A program made the translations under genes and the position numbers. The notes under the pieces are model-generated. The model saw nothing but the letters and a program-made list of their open reading frames with translations, searched no databases and was not told the origin of the DNA. Positions 9,257 through 18,027 of a DNA stretch of 39,639 nucleotides are shown here, piece after piece. The stretch is from an uncultured Lachnospiraceae bacterium (lineage in GTDB: Bacteria > Bacillota > Clostridia > Lachnospirales > Lachnospiraceae): contig CATLEQ010000005.1 in the NCBI GenBank assembly GCA_949915905.1, positions 1 to 39,639 of the forward strand, read 5' to 3'. Each line of letters starts with the position of its first letter. The stretch's first letter is position 1.

Positions 9257-9759
9257 AAGCAGCCTCTCCTTTCATTGTAGGGCATCGCCAGAAAATTTCA
9301 AGTGGCTTTCACAAGAAAATGAAAATATTTTCGACTCATCCCTACTTTGTTTTGATTCATAGTAATGGTTCATACTGGGATTTTTTTGAAAATCTGGAAA
9401 CCGACCTCCCGTCAGAAGGGAAACGCGATTCAGAGTCTTTTTTGCGAAGCCTGAAAGGCCTCGCCTCCCGGATATGTAACTGCATTCTAGCACGGAGACA
9501 GAGACATGTCAATCGAGAACTTTTGTTTGTTCCCCTGCTTCATCACTTCTATCATTCCAATTGTCCCATTTCTTCAATCATTATTGAAGCAACTGCAACA
9601 CGCCCTGCAGCACCTGATTGGCCTAGATAGCCTGAACACTGGTTGAAAATTAATTTCTATCCGTTCTAATCAATCCGCACAATCTAACTGATTTGCTTCT
9701 TGTTTCCTCATTATTTATGGATAATTTTCAGATTTTTTATATTTTTTCAGATTTTTCTA

Positions 9760-9788
9760 TTGACATTTCTTTTATTATGAGTTATTAT
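9760..9788 (+). promoter_or_regulatory. Sigma70-type promoter
   Basis: TTGACA (9760-9765), 17 nt, TATTAT (9783-9788). Confidence 0.6.
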
Positions 9789-9839
9789 GTCTTCAACAAA
9801 TAAAACAGACGAGACAATATCTCATCTATTAAACAAAAT

Positions 9840-9985
9840 TCAAAGAAATGAGGTACAGTCCGATGGGAACGAAACATTCGTAGACAAAGGCGAAATTCGA
9901 AGAAGCGAGGTACAGTCCGATGGGAGCGAAACATTCGTAGACAAAGGCGAAATTCGAAGAAACGAGGTACAGTCCGATGGGAGCT
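9840..9985. repeat. 57-bp tandem direct repeat, ~2.5 copies
   Basis: gaggtacagtccgatggga at 9850, 9907 and 9964; unit continues (a/g)cgaaacattcgtagacaaaggcgaaattcgaagaa. Confidence 0.95.
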
Positions 9986-10125
9986 TAAATACTTTATAGG
10001 ATAAAAAACATCAAAGACATGATTATGATGCCCCTGACAGCGAACACTATTCCCAAACATCCACGGAGTAGTTTTACATAGATGAAAACAGAATAAGGAG
10101 AATAGACCAATGGACGCAAAATCAT

Positions 10126-10166
10126 AAAATCCACTGTATGGGAAAACCGATACAGTGGATTTTTTC
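10126..10166 (+). terminator. Intrinsic terminator
   Basis: AAAATCCACTGTAT-gggaaaaccg-ATACAGTGGATTTTTT, 14-bp stem and T-run. Confidence 0.85.
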
Positions 10167-10180
10167 AAGTGCACTTTTTA

Positions 10181-10337
10181 AGGAACTGCCACATAATAAA
10201 TTAGCCATCCAGCTTGTTTAAATGCTCATCCGCTGCATCATAAAATCTTGACGTAGCCCGCTACGCCTACGATTTTACTCTTTGCGGATGAGCATTTATC
10301 CTGCGCGGTCTGGCTAATTCATTATGTGACAGTTCCT
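10181..10337. repeat. 157-bp long imperfect inverted-repeat element
   Basis: Arms aggaactgccacataataaattagcca...taaatgctcatccgc / gcggatgagcattta...tggctaattcattatgtgacagttcct, with inner hairpin cgtagc-cc-gctacg. Confidence 0.85.
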
Positions 10338-10341
10338 AACT

Positions 10342-11634
10342 TTACAGATTCCCCAGCAGCTTGTCGATGCTGACCAATTTCACGCTCAGGACGAAAATTT
10401 CCGCCGCCGTCTTAATCTCTTCCAGCGTCGGGTAAGACGGGGCGATACGGATATTGCTATCCTTCGGATCCTTTCCATACGGGTATGTCGCACCGGCTCC
10501 CGTCATCACCAGTCCGGCCTCCTTCGCCTTGGCCACGATGGCTTTCGCACATCCTTCCATCGCGTCAAAGGAAATGAAATACCCGCCCCGCGGCGCAATC
10601 CAGGAACCAATCTCCAATCCGCCAAGCTCCCGTTCCAACGTCTCCAACACGGCATCAAACTTTGGACGCATGATGTCGGCATGCTTCTTCATATGGTTCA
10701 CCATGCCGCCGATATCCTTGAAAAATCTTGCATGCCGCAACTGGTTTACCTTGTCATGGCCAATCGTCTGTATCTTAAGCTGATTGCGGATTTCTTTTAA
10801 ATTGGCATCCGACGCTCCTATCGCCGCGATACCCGAACCCGGAAAGCTAATCTTTGAAGTGGAAGAAAACTTATACACCAGGTCGGGATTTCCCATTTTC
10901 TTGCATTCCATAAAAATCTCTAACAAATAGTCCTGCTTATCCTCATATAAATGATGGATTCCATACGCATTGTCCCAATAAATACGAAAATCCTTCGCCG
11001 CCGGTTTCAAGCAGGCAAAACGATGCACCGTCTCGTCCGAATACGTGGTTCCCTGCGGATTGGAATACTTCGGCACGCACCAGATCCCCTTGATTGCCTC
11101 GTCCTCCGACACCAATTTCTCCACGATATCCATATCCGGCCCGTCCGGTGTCATCGGCACGTTAATCATCTCAATGCCAAAATGCTCGGTGATGGCGAAA
11201 TGCCTGTCATAACCCGGCACCGGACATAAAAACTTCACCTTGTCAAGCTTCGCCCACGGCGTACTGCCCATGACGCCATGTGTCATCGAACGGGCAATTT
11301 GGTCATACATCACGTTCAAACTAGAATTTCCATATATAATAATATTATCCTTCGGAATCTCCATCATGTCGGCCAAAAGCTGCTTCGCCTCGGTAATTCC
11401 GTCAAGTACGCCATAGTTACGACAGTCCACGCCCTCCGTACATACCAGCTCGGACTCGCTTCTTAAAACGTCCATCAGTCCCATTGACAAATCCAACTGC
11501 TCCTTGGACGGTTTTCCCCTGGACATGTCCAGATTCAATCCCTTGTCCTTGATTTCTTCAAATTCCTTCTCCAGCTCGATTTTCAACTCCGTCAGTTCTT
11601 CCGCGCTCAACTCTTTGTACGCCGCCATTTTCAT
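10342..11634 (-). CDS. PLP-dependent aminotransferase class I/II (aspartate aminotransferase-like)
   Basis: NLDMSRGKPSKEQLDLS, NYGVLDGITEAKQLLADMM, YGNSSLNVMYD, PKYSNPQGTTYSD, YKFSSTSKISFPGSGIAAIGAS. Confidence 0.9.
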   Translation of the reverse strand: MKMAAYKELSAEELTELKIELEKEFEEIKDKGLNLDMSRGKPSKEQLDLSMGLMDVLRSESELVCTEGVDCRNYGVLDGITEAKQLLADMMEIPKDNIIIYGNSSLNVMYDQIARSMTHGVMGSTPWAKLDKVKFLCPVPGYDRHFAITEHFGIEMINVPMTPDGPDMDIVEKLVSEDEAIKGIWCVPKYSNPQGTTYSDETVHRFACLKPAAKDFRIYWDNAYGIHHLYEDKQDYLLEIFMECKKMGNPDLVYKFSSTSKISFPGSGIAAIGASDANLKEIRNQLKIQTIGHDKVNQLRHARFFKDIGGMVNHMKKHADIMRPKFDAVLETLERELGGLEIGSWIAPRGGYFISFDAMEGCAKAIVAKAKEAGLVMTGAGATYPYGKDPKDSNIRIAPSYPTLEEIKTAAEIFVLSVKLVSIDKLLGNL

Positions 11635-11698
11635 TCCTCCGTTTCATGTCGCACGCCCACTTCATTCCCCGAAGAGGCCAACGAACCGCCATCAACTA

Positions 11699-11730
11699 TT
11701 ACTATTCACGGCCTACGGCCGCGATAGTAA
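11699..11730. repeat. Dispersed palindromic element, copy 1
   Basis: ttactattcacggcctacggccgcgatagtaa; near-identical to 21401-21432. Confidence 0.8.
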
Positions 11731-12014
11731 CCTCAACTTCCTACCTTGACAAATGATACTCACGACAGATTTTATCTGCTGCCTACGTTTAAATGCCGCC
11801 ATTTGATATCCTACCTGATTTTTGACTTTTCGTCAACCCTTTCTTGCAAAATATTAGGGATTTAAAGACATTTCTCTTTATTTCATGCTCAAACATGAAA
11901 CATCTAAATTCTAATTATTCATTTCTGCCATCCTATTTGCTATTGTACTTTTTTGAATTTCTTGCTTTCTTTGATTTCTTCTTTTCCGATTCAAAAAAGA
12001 AGAGTCCCATAAGA

Positions 12015-12037
12015 GCCAAGGTCATCAACACCTTGGC
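12015..12037. terminator. Hairpin GCCAAGGT-catcaac-ACCTTGGC
   Basis: Perfect 8-bp stem in an AT-rich intergenic region. Confidence 0.35.
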
Positions 12038-12145
12038 ATCTTTCTGAAATTCTTCTTTTTCCTCCACTTTGGATCAGGTCAATTCAACGCCACACCAACG
12101 CGGACTAAACGGCAATCCTCTTTTTATATTCTTTTTGCCAATCCG

Positions 12146-12457
12146 TCACTTTATGTTCACCGCGGTTCCGTATACGATGACTTCCGCCGCTCCCTGCATC
12201 ACCGAGGACGATCCATAACGGATATTGATTACGGCATCCGCTCCCAGGCTTTCCGCCTCGTCCACCATCCGTTTCGTGGCAATCTGCCTGGCCTCGTTCA
12301 GCATTTCCGTATAACCGGTCAGTTCACCGCCCACCAGCGTCTTCATCCCCGCCATGAAGTCCTTCCCTATGTTCTTTGACATTACGACGGTTCCCTTCAC
12401 GATATCCAACACTTCAATTTCTTTTCCCGGTACATAATTAATACTTAGAAGCTTCAT
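12146..12457 (-). CDS. YbjQ/UPF0145 family protein
   Basis: GTVVMSKNIGKDFMAGMKTLVGGELTGYTEMLNEAR..A..RM..EA..LGADAVINIRYGSS. Confidence 0.9.
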   Translation of the reverse strand: MKLLSINYVPGKEIEVLDIVKGTVVMSKNIGKDFMAGMKTLVGGELTGYTEMLNEARQIATKRMVDEAESLGADAVINIRYGSSSVMQGAAEVIVYGTAVNIK

Positions 12458-13088
12458 AAATTTCTCCTCCCTCGATTTCTTTCATTCTTTCCCTCATCAC
12501 CATAATGGTCGCCACGATAATCGCCGCCAGCGGTAAGCTGAATATCAAAAACATGAACACCGGCATCGGATCCTCGGAAATCCCCCACGTGCAATACGCG
12601 AACAAGGCAATCATCAGCCCCATGAATACGATCATGACGCTTCCCGCTATGATGGAATGCCTTTTTCTTGATTTTTTGTCCGTTCTTTTCGCATCCACGA
12701 ACATCACGCCTCCTTTCTCCATCTGCTCCATTTTTTGCAGATACACGTCCGCGTCCATGGTTGGAAATTGTTCACCTGCCTCCATCATCACGCCGCAGAA
12801 TTCTTTCATCTTGGCGAGATTTTTCTCCTCCCGCTCCAACGTGATGACGTGCCGGCCAAGACAGTCCTCCAAGGGGAGCTGGCCGTTTTGCATCCGGCGG
12901 ATTTCACTGATGGGAACGTTCAGCTTTCGCAACAGCTTGATTTTCTGCAAGACCCTAACGTCCTCGTCCGAATATTCCCGGTAACGGTTCGACTCGTTGC
13001 GGGCGGGGTTTAAAAGCCCCTGCTCCTCGTAAAAGCGAATATTCTTCTTCGTGATGTCCACCAACCGCTCCACTTCATTGATACGCAT
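12438..13088 (-). CDS. MerR-family regulator with C-terminal transmembrane segments
   Basis: MRINEVERLVDITKKNIRFYEEQGLLNPARNESNRYREYSDEDVRVL, then two hydrophobic helices; overlaps the downstream ybjQ-like gene. Confidence 0.9.
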   Translation of the reverse strand: MRINEVERLVDITKKNIRFYEEQGLLNPARNESNRYREYSDEDVRVLQKIKLLRKLNVPISEIRRMQNGQLPLEDCLGRHVITLEREEKNLAKMKEFCGVMMEAGEQFPTMDADVYLQKMEQMEKGGVMFVDAKRTDKKSRKRHSIIAGSVMIVFMGLMIALFAYCTWGISEDPMPVFMFLIFSLPLAAIIVATIMVMRERMKEIEGGEIYEASKY

Positions 13089-13312
13089 AGTCTAACCTCC
13101 CGCTTGCCGCCATGCCGTTGCCTGGCAAGGTTCGCCGGCCATGAATGGCGGCTCCCACTTCCTACTTTGCGTGTATCTTTCCTATTTTATACACGTTCCA
13201 CAAGGGGGAAAGTCAACTGTTTTTGAGAAATTTAATGAAAAAAATGTTTCTTTTCATCCGACTGGAATCAGTCACTTCACACATACTTTGAAAGAATGAA
13301 TGAGCCTTCGTC

Positions 13313-14947
13313 CTATTCCCCGACCTTGGTTCGTTGTTCGGAGATCCGTTTTCCATTCTCATCGTACTCGTACACGGTATACTCCCGCAATTCTCCATTT
13401 CCCCGATAACTGTCATCCCTGATACGCCGTCCATTCGCATCGTTTTCATATGTATGATAAGAATTCAAGGTTCCATCGGCAAGGTAACGGCTTTGTCTTA
13501 TCCGATATCCATTTTCATCATATTCATAGACGTAATAAGCGTCCAAGTTCCCGTCCGCGTCATAGTGGTTGCTCCGCGTAACATGTCCTGCCGCATCATA
13601 CTCGTATATCCTGGAGTCATAAATCTCCCCGTTTTCTTTATAAGAAACACCGCTTACCTGATATCCATTTTCATCATATTCCCATGTGTTTCTGCTGAGT
13701 TTGCCCGTATCCGTAGCCCACCCCCAGGTCTGGGTTTGCTTGCCCGCTTCATTATAAAGTATTTCTCCCTCACCGGTCTGTACCCCGGAAGCATCATACG
13801 CCACGATTCGCACTCTTCGCCCTTGTTCATCATAGAAATAATCATGATACCACGCCAGACTGCCATCCCGATAGGAGCTGTACCGTCTCGTCCGATGTTG
13901 GGAATCCGTAATCTCCCCGCTCTCCATTTCCGCGATTTTATCCTTTATCTCCGCATTGTCCGAGGCCTTTTCAAGCCCGTCTTCCAAAATATCCATCGCC
14001 GCGTCATACTCGCCCCGGCGAATCTCCAAGTCGGCCAGCCCGAGGTACACCCCCGCCTCCGTATCGTCCAGTTCCATCGCCTTCTCATAATCCGCCTGCG
14101 ACAACGCAAAATTTTCCTCCGTCTCCCCGTCGATAATGTGGGCGTTTCCACGCAAGACGTGAGCCTGGGCTGTACCATCCTTTGGGATTTGTAAATCGGA
14201 CGCTTCATTTGTCTTCTTGCCAAGATCCTCGTCCGCCAGCAGTTCCTCCAGAATATAGAACGGAATCTCATTTAGCTCTAACTCGTCCTTAATAATGTCG
14301 CACTTCTCCCCTTCGGAAGATTCTCCTGCTGAATAAAGATGAAGTTCCGCCTTTTCCCCGCCTGAAACCTGCTCCGTCCTGCTCTCTCCTGACTTGGAAT
14401 CGGTCACGGTACATTCCACGGTTCCTTCCAGAATATAAACATTCATGTGGTTCTCGTCAAACACCTTCACCCAGCCGCAGGTTCCCCGGATGCCGACCGT
14501 CATCGTGGAGGTACGGATTTCAAATGTCTCATCTGCTTTTAAAGGTTCCGTAACGTTAAAAAACACGCCGCCGGAATTGACAACGACCTCCAACTTCTTC
14601 CCGTCTTTTTGAATCTCAATTTCGCTCTCCTCGTCCATCTTCGCCAGCTTTACGTCGTCCAGGGCAATCCAGGCATGGCTCTTTTCCTCCGTCCCCATCT
14701 GGTAGCCGCCGTAGAGGTTCATGTTTTCCGCCAGAGAAACATTTTCCCCCTTTTCGTCCGAAACGCCGACCGTCCCTTCCGTCTTCGTAAGCCGCATGAC
14801 GGATGCCGAGCCTTCGCCGCCCCCGCAACCAACACAACTCGCACAAAGCAGGACAATCACCGTCAAAACCGCTACCGCTTTTCTACTTTTCATCAATCCT
14901 TTTTTCCTCCTAATTAATTCACATACATCCTCCAAGCCAGTCAACAC
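13313..14947 (-). CDS. FecR-like/TPR/YD-repeat lipoprotein, paralog 1 (likely starts near 14893)
   Basis: MKSRKAVAVLTVIVLLCASCVGCGGG lipobox; FecR-like middle; TPR-like segment; C-terminal EYDENG repeats. Confidence 0.75.
   Translation of the reverse strand: MLTGLEDVCELIRRKKGLMKSRKAVAVLTVIVLLCASCVGCGGGEGSASVMRLTKTEGTVGVSDEKGENVSLAENMNLYGGYQMGTEEKSHAWIALDDVKLAKMDEESEIEIQKDGKKLEVVVNSGGVFFNVTEPLKADETFEIRTSTMTVGIRGTCGWVKVFDENHMNVYILEGTVECTVTDSKSGESRTEQVSGGEKAELHLYSAGESSEGEKCDIIKDELELNEIPFYILEELLADEDLGKKTNEASDLQIPKDGTAQAHVLRGNAHIIDGETEENFALSQADYEKAMELDDTEAGVYLGLADLEIRRGEYDAAMDILEDGLEKASDNAEIKDKIAEMESGEITDSQHRTRRYSSYRDGSLAWYHDYFYDEQGRRVRIVAYDASGVQTGEGEILYNEAGKQTQTWGWATDTGKLSRNTWEYDENGYQVSGVSYKENGEIYDSRIYEYDAAGHVTRSNHYDADGNLDAYYVYEYDENGYRIRQSRYLADGTLNSYHTYENDANGRRIRDDSYRGNGELREYTVYEYDENGKRISEQRTKVGE
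13894..14909. repeat. ~1,016-bp near-identical block, copy 1 (partner 17008-18023)
   Basis: Constant offset of 3,114 bp to copy 2 with about six mismatches seen by eye, mostly in the signal-peptide region. Confidence 0.9.
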
Positions 14948-14983
14948 AGCGACCGGCTGGAGGATGTGTCATAACGCATTATC

Positions 14984-16027
14984 CTATTCTACAATCGTAT
15001 CCAAATATCCTTGTGCCTCCTTTGCGGTAAGATGATATTTTTCCTGAACCTTGGCAAGAATTGTTTGTGACGGGATATTCAATTCCATCAAGGTCGAAAC
15101 CATATTTCGAATTCCTTCCTGTCGCTCTTCTTGCCGGCCTTTGCGCCAACCTTCCTGCCGGCCTTTGCTCCACCCTTCTTGTTGACCCTTACGCCATCCT
15201 TCCTGCTGGCCTTGCCGAATGCCTTTACAAAGTATTCTGTGCGCCTCAGTTTCGACAACTCCTCCTACCATAACCGAATTCACTCCTTTCCGCACGGATG
15301 TGTATTTTTCCGCGATGTGCTTCACCACCTTGCCTGATAATTCAATAATCATACGATAGGTGTATTCGCTGATTTCTCCTCGAACCGTCAAATTTTCAAG
15401 CCGCCTTTTTATCTGCGCATATTCTTGTTTCAATAGCTCCAACTTCTTCTCGTCCTGCTCATATTCCTCGAACCGGCTCTCGTGGGAGAAAACATAAAAC
15501 GGGAGCAAAAACAGAAGCTTTTTCTCAAATATCTCATCCAGTGAGTACTGTTGCGTTTTCATTACCGGAACGTCATACGCGACCTCCCCGCCCGGCGTGG
15601 ACATCTTGATTTTCATGCTGTCCGGCGTGGCGGAATTGCTCCGCAAAAATAATACCGCCGAATGAGGAAACGTTACCGTGAGGGTGTTTCCCCGAATCTC
15701 CCCGTCATCTAACGCAATTTGTGTGTCATACTCAAATATCCTCACCACCATGCTGTTATCGGGTCCGCTCTGACACTCCAAATGGTACTTCCGCGCCTCT
15801 CTTCCTAATATTTTAAAACAAGTGTCCGTGATTCGCTTCTCCATGTTTCCGTCCTGCCGGTTCATAAAGTGCTCATTCACTGAAAAGACAATTTCCTCCG
15901 CTCCCGAATAATCCTCTTCAAACAGTTCGTTAATCAGCGGAACAATCAGTCCCCGGCAATCATTCAACAACGTACGGAACACGTCATCATACGTCGTGTG
16001 TGATGTTTGCATCTCTCCCATTGACAT
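14984..16027 (-). CDS. Rpn-family PD-(D/E)XK nuclease/transposase-like protein with Q/G/W/K-rich repeats
   Basis: TTYDDVFRTLLNDC...YHLECQSGPDNSM (ExQ motif)...GQQEGWRKGQQEGWSKGRQEGWRKGRQEERQEG...AQGYLDTIVE. Confidence 0.8.
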   Translation of the reverse strand: MSMGEMQTSHTTYDDVFRTLLNDCRGLIVPLINELFEEDYSGAEEIVFSVNEHFMNRQDGNMEKRITDTCFKILGREARKYHLECQSGPDNSMVVRIFEYDTQIALDDGEIRGNTLTVTFPHSAVLFLRSNSATPDSMKIKMSTPGGEVAYDVPVMKTQQYSLDEIFEKKLLFLLPFYVFSHESRFEEYEQDEKKLELLKQEYAQIKRRLENLTVRGEISEYTYRMIIELSGKVVKHIAEKYTSVRKGVNSVMVGGVVETEAHRILCKGIRQGQQEGWRKGQQEGWSKGRQEGWRKGRQEERQEGIRNMVSTLMELNIPSQTILAKVQEKYHLTAKEAQGYLDTIVE

Positions 16028-16374
16028 CCCTCTCTTTCTCTGTTGTTTGAGAGGTCACTGGCCAATGGCCGGATGGAGTTCAAACCGACACGGCATCCTC
16101 AAAGTGTAAATCTCCACGCACCCCGTATTCTTACACCCGTCAACCATGGCTTTTTATGAAACCTCTCTGCTATTTTCTTAATGGGTTACAAGCATTGAGA
16201 TTTCCGTATGTGCACCATATGGTCGAAATGATTCAGAACCGTAAATCATTTGGAAGTTGGAAACAGTCTTGATGTAACGCATCAAAAATGTTTCCCGAGA
16301 AATTTTAATGCTCTACAAAAAATATAACATAGACAGATGAAATACGCAAGCCAGAATTTGTAGAAAAAGGGCAA

Positions 16375-16393
16375 CGTGCGCTAAAAGCGCACG
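16375..16393 (-). terminator. Hairpin downstream of lipoprotein paralog 2
   Basis: CGTGCGC-loop-GCGCACG followed on the minus strand by TTGCCCTTTTT. Confidence 0.55.
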
Positions 16394-16423
16394 ATTTTGC
16401 AGCTGTTTGGGTAACCTCCAATC

Positions 16424-18010
16424 CTATTCTCCAACCGTGATTCTCTGCTCCGATATTCGGTTGCCATCTTCATCATACTCATATAGTGTATACCATTTCA
16501 GTTCTCCATCTTCGCCATACTGACTGCTTTTAACATTCTTTCCATTTTCATCATATTCGTATAAACGGTACGAATCCAATTTTCCATCGGCCGTATAGCG
16601 GCTTTGCTTTGTCTGTTTTCCATTTTCATCATATTCAAAGCTGTCATAGTTTTGTAGACTTCCTTCCGGGCTATACCGGCTGAGTTTTATCCGATGTCCT
16701 TCCCCATCGTATTCTCTTATGGTATAGCTTCTGAGTTCCCCGTCTTTCCCGTACGAATCGGTTCGTATCTGGTTCCCATTTTCATCATATTCATGTATGT
16801 TTTTAGAAAGTCGGCCATCCTCATCATACCAACTCCATGTTTGAAGCTGTCTGCCAGCCTCATCATAAAGTTCTTCGCCTGCACTTGTCTGCGTTCCGGC
16901 CGCGTCATATGAAACGGCTCGTGTCTTTCGCCCCTGGGCATCATAAAAATACTCGTGATACCATCTCAAACTACCGTCCTCTTCCAAAAATGAGTACCTT
17001 CTCGTTCGATGTTGGGAATCCGTAATCTCCCCGCTCTCCATTTCCGCGATTTTATCCTTTATCTCCGCATTGTCCGAGGCCTTTTCAAGCCCGTCTTCCA
17101 AAATATCCATCGCCGCGTCATACTCGCCCCGGCGAATCTCCAAGTCGGCCAGCCCGAGGTACACCCCCGCCTCCGTATCGTCCAGTTCCATCGCCTTCTC
17201 ATAATCCGCCTGCGACAACGCAAAATTTTCCTCCGTCTCCCCGTCGATAATGTGGGCGTTTCCACGCAAGACGTGAGCCTGGGCTGTACCATCCTTTGGG
17301 ATTTGTAAATCGGACGCTTCATTTGTCTTCTTGCCAAGATCCTCGTCCGCCAGCAGTTCCTCCAGAATATAGAACGGAATCTCATTTAGCTCTAACTCGT
17401 CCTTAATAATGTCGCACTTCTCCCCTTCGGAAGATTCTCCTGCTGAATAAAGATGAAGTTCCGCCTTTTCCCCGCCTGAAACCTGCTCCGTCCTGCTCTC
17501 TCCTGACTTGGAATCGGTCACGGTACATTCCACGGTTCCTTCCAGAATATAAACATTCATGTGGTTCTCGTCAAACACCTTCACCCAGCCGCAGGTTCCC
17601 CGGATGCCGACCGTCATCGTGGAGGTACGGATTTCAAATGTCTCATCTGCTTTTAAAGGTTCCGTAACGTTAAAAAACACGCCGCCGGAATTGACAACGA
17701 CCTCCAACTTCTTCCCGTCTTTTTGAATCTCAATTTCGCTCTCCTCGTCCATCTTCGCCAGCTTTACGTCGTCCAGGGCAATCCAGGCATGGCTCTTTTC
17801 CTCCGTCCCCATCTGGTAGCCGCCGTAGAGGTTCATGTTTTCCGCCAGAGAAACATTTTCCCCCTTTTCGTCCGAAACGCCGACCGTCCCTTCCGTCTTC
17901 ATAAGCCGCATGACGGATGCCGAGCCTTCGCCGCCCCCGCAACCGACACAACCCACACAAAGCAAGGCAATCACCGTCAAAACCGCTACCGCTTTTCTAC
18001 TTTTCATCAA
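16424..18010 (-). CDS. FecR-like/TPR/YD-repeat lipoprotein, paralog 2
   Basis: N-terminal ~340 aa almost identical to paralog 1; divergent C-terminal EYDENG repeats. Confidence 0.75.
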   Translation of the reverse strand: MMKSRKAVAVLTVIALLCVGCVGCGGGEGSASVMRLMKTEGTVGVSDEKGENVSLAENMNLYGGYQMGTEEKSHAWIALDDVKLAKMDEESEIEIQKDGKKLEVVVNSGGVFFNVTEPLKADETFEIRTSTMTVGIRGTCGWVKVFDENHMNVYILEGTVECTVTDSKSGESRTEQVSGGEKAELHLYSAGESSEGEKCDIIKDELELNEIPFYILEELLADEDLGKKTNEASDLQIPKDGTAQAHVLRGNAHIIDGETEENFALSQADYEKAMELDDTEAGVYLGLADLEIRRGEYDAAMDILEDGLEKASDNAEIKDKIAEMESGEITDSQHRTRRYSFLEEDGSLRWYHEYFYDAQGRKTRAVSYDAAGTQTSAGEELYDEAGRQLQTWSWYDEDGRLSKNIHEYDENGNQIRTDSYGKDGELRSYTIREYDGEGHRIKLSRYSPEGSLQNYDSFEYDENGKQTKQSRYTADGKLDSYRLYEYDENGKNVKSSQYGEDGELKWYTLYEYDEDGNRISEQRITVGE

Positions 18011-18023
18011 TCCTTTTTTCCTC
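17008..18023. repeat. ~1,016-bp near-identical block, copy 2
   Basis: See 13894-14909. Confidence 0.9.
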
Positions 18024-18027
18024 TCAT

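Larger units (their letters stand above)
9795..10166 (+). ncRNA. Candidate ~370-nt repeat-containing small RNA
   Basis: Strong promoter, 57-bp tandem repeats (9850, 9907, 9964), no convincing translatable ORF, strong terminator at the end. Confidence 0.45.

Noticed and set aside
9500-9650. Minus-strand reading KLIFNQCSGYLGQSGAAGRVAVASIMIEEMGQLE* as a gene remnant
   Set aside because: Too short, no start codon or recognisable family; cannot be supported without a database search.
9840-9985. CRISPR array
   Set aside because: Repeats are contiguous 57-bp tandem units with no unique spacers and no cas genes nearby.
9785-10174. Minus-strand 129-aa ORF with SHRTVPRFFEFRLCLRMFR repeats and plus-strand 70-aa ORF with NEVQSDG repeats
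   Set aside because: Both are translations of a 57-bp DNA repeat; the plus ATG lies within the -10 box and the minus ORF spans the terminator. Treated as an RNA candidate.
11844-12047. 67-aa plus-strand ORF in the AT-rich intergenic region
   Set aside because: Phe/Leu/Ser-rich low-complexity translation without RBS; overlaps a hairpin.
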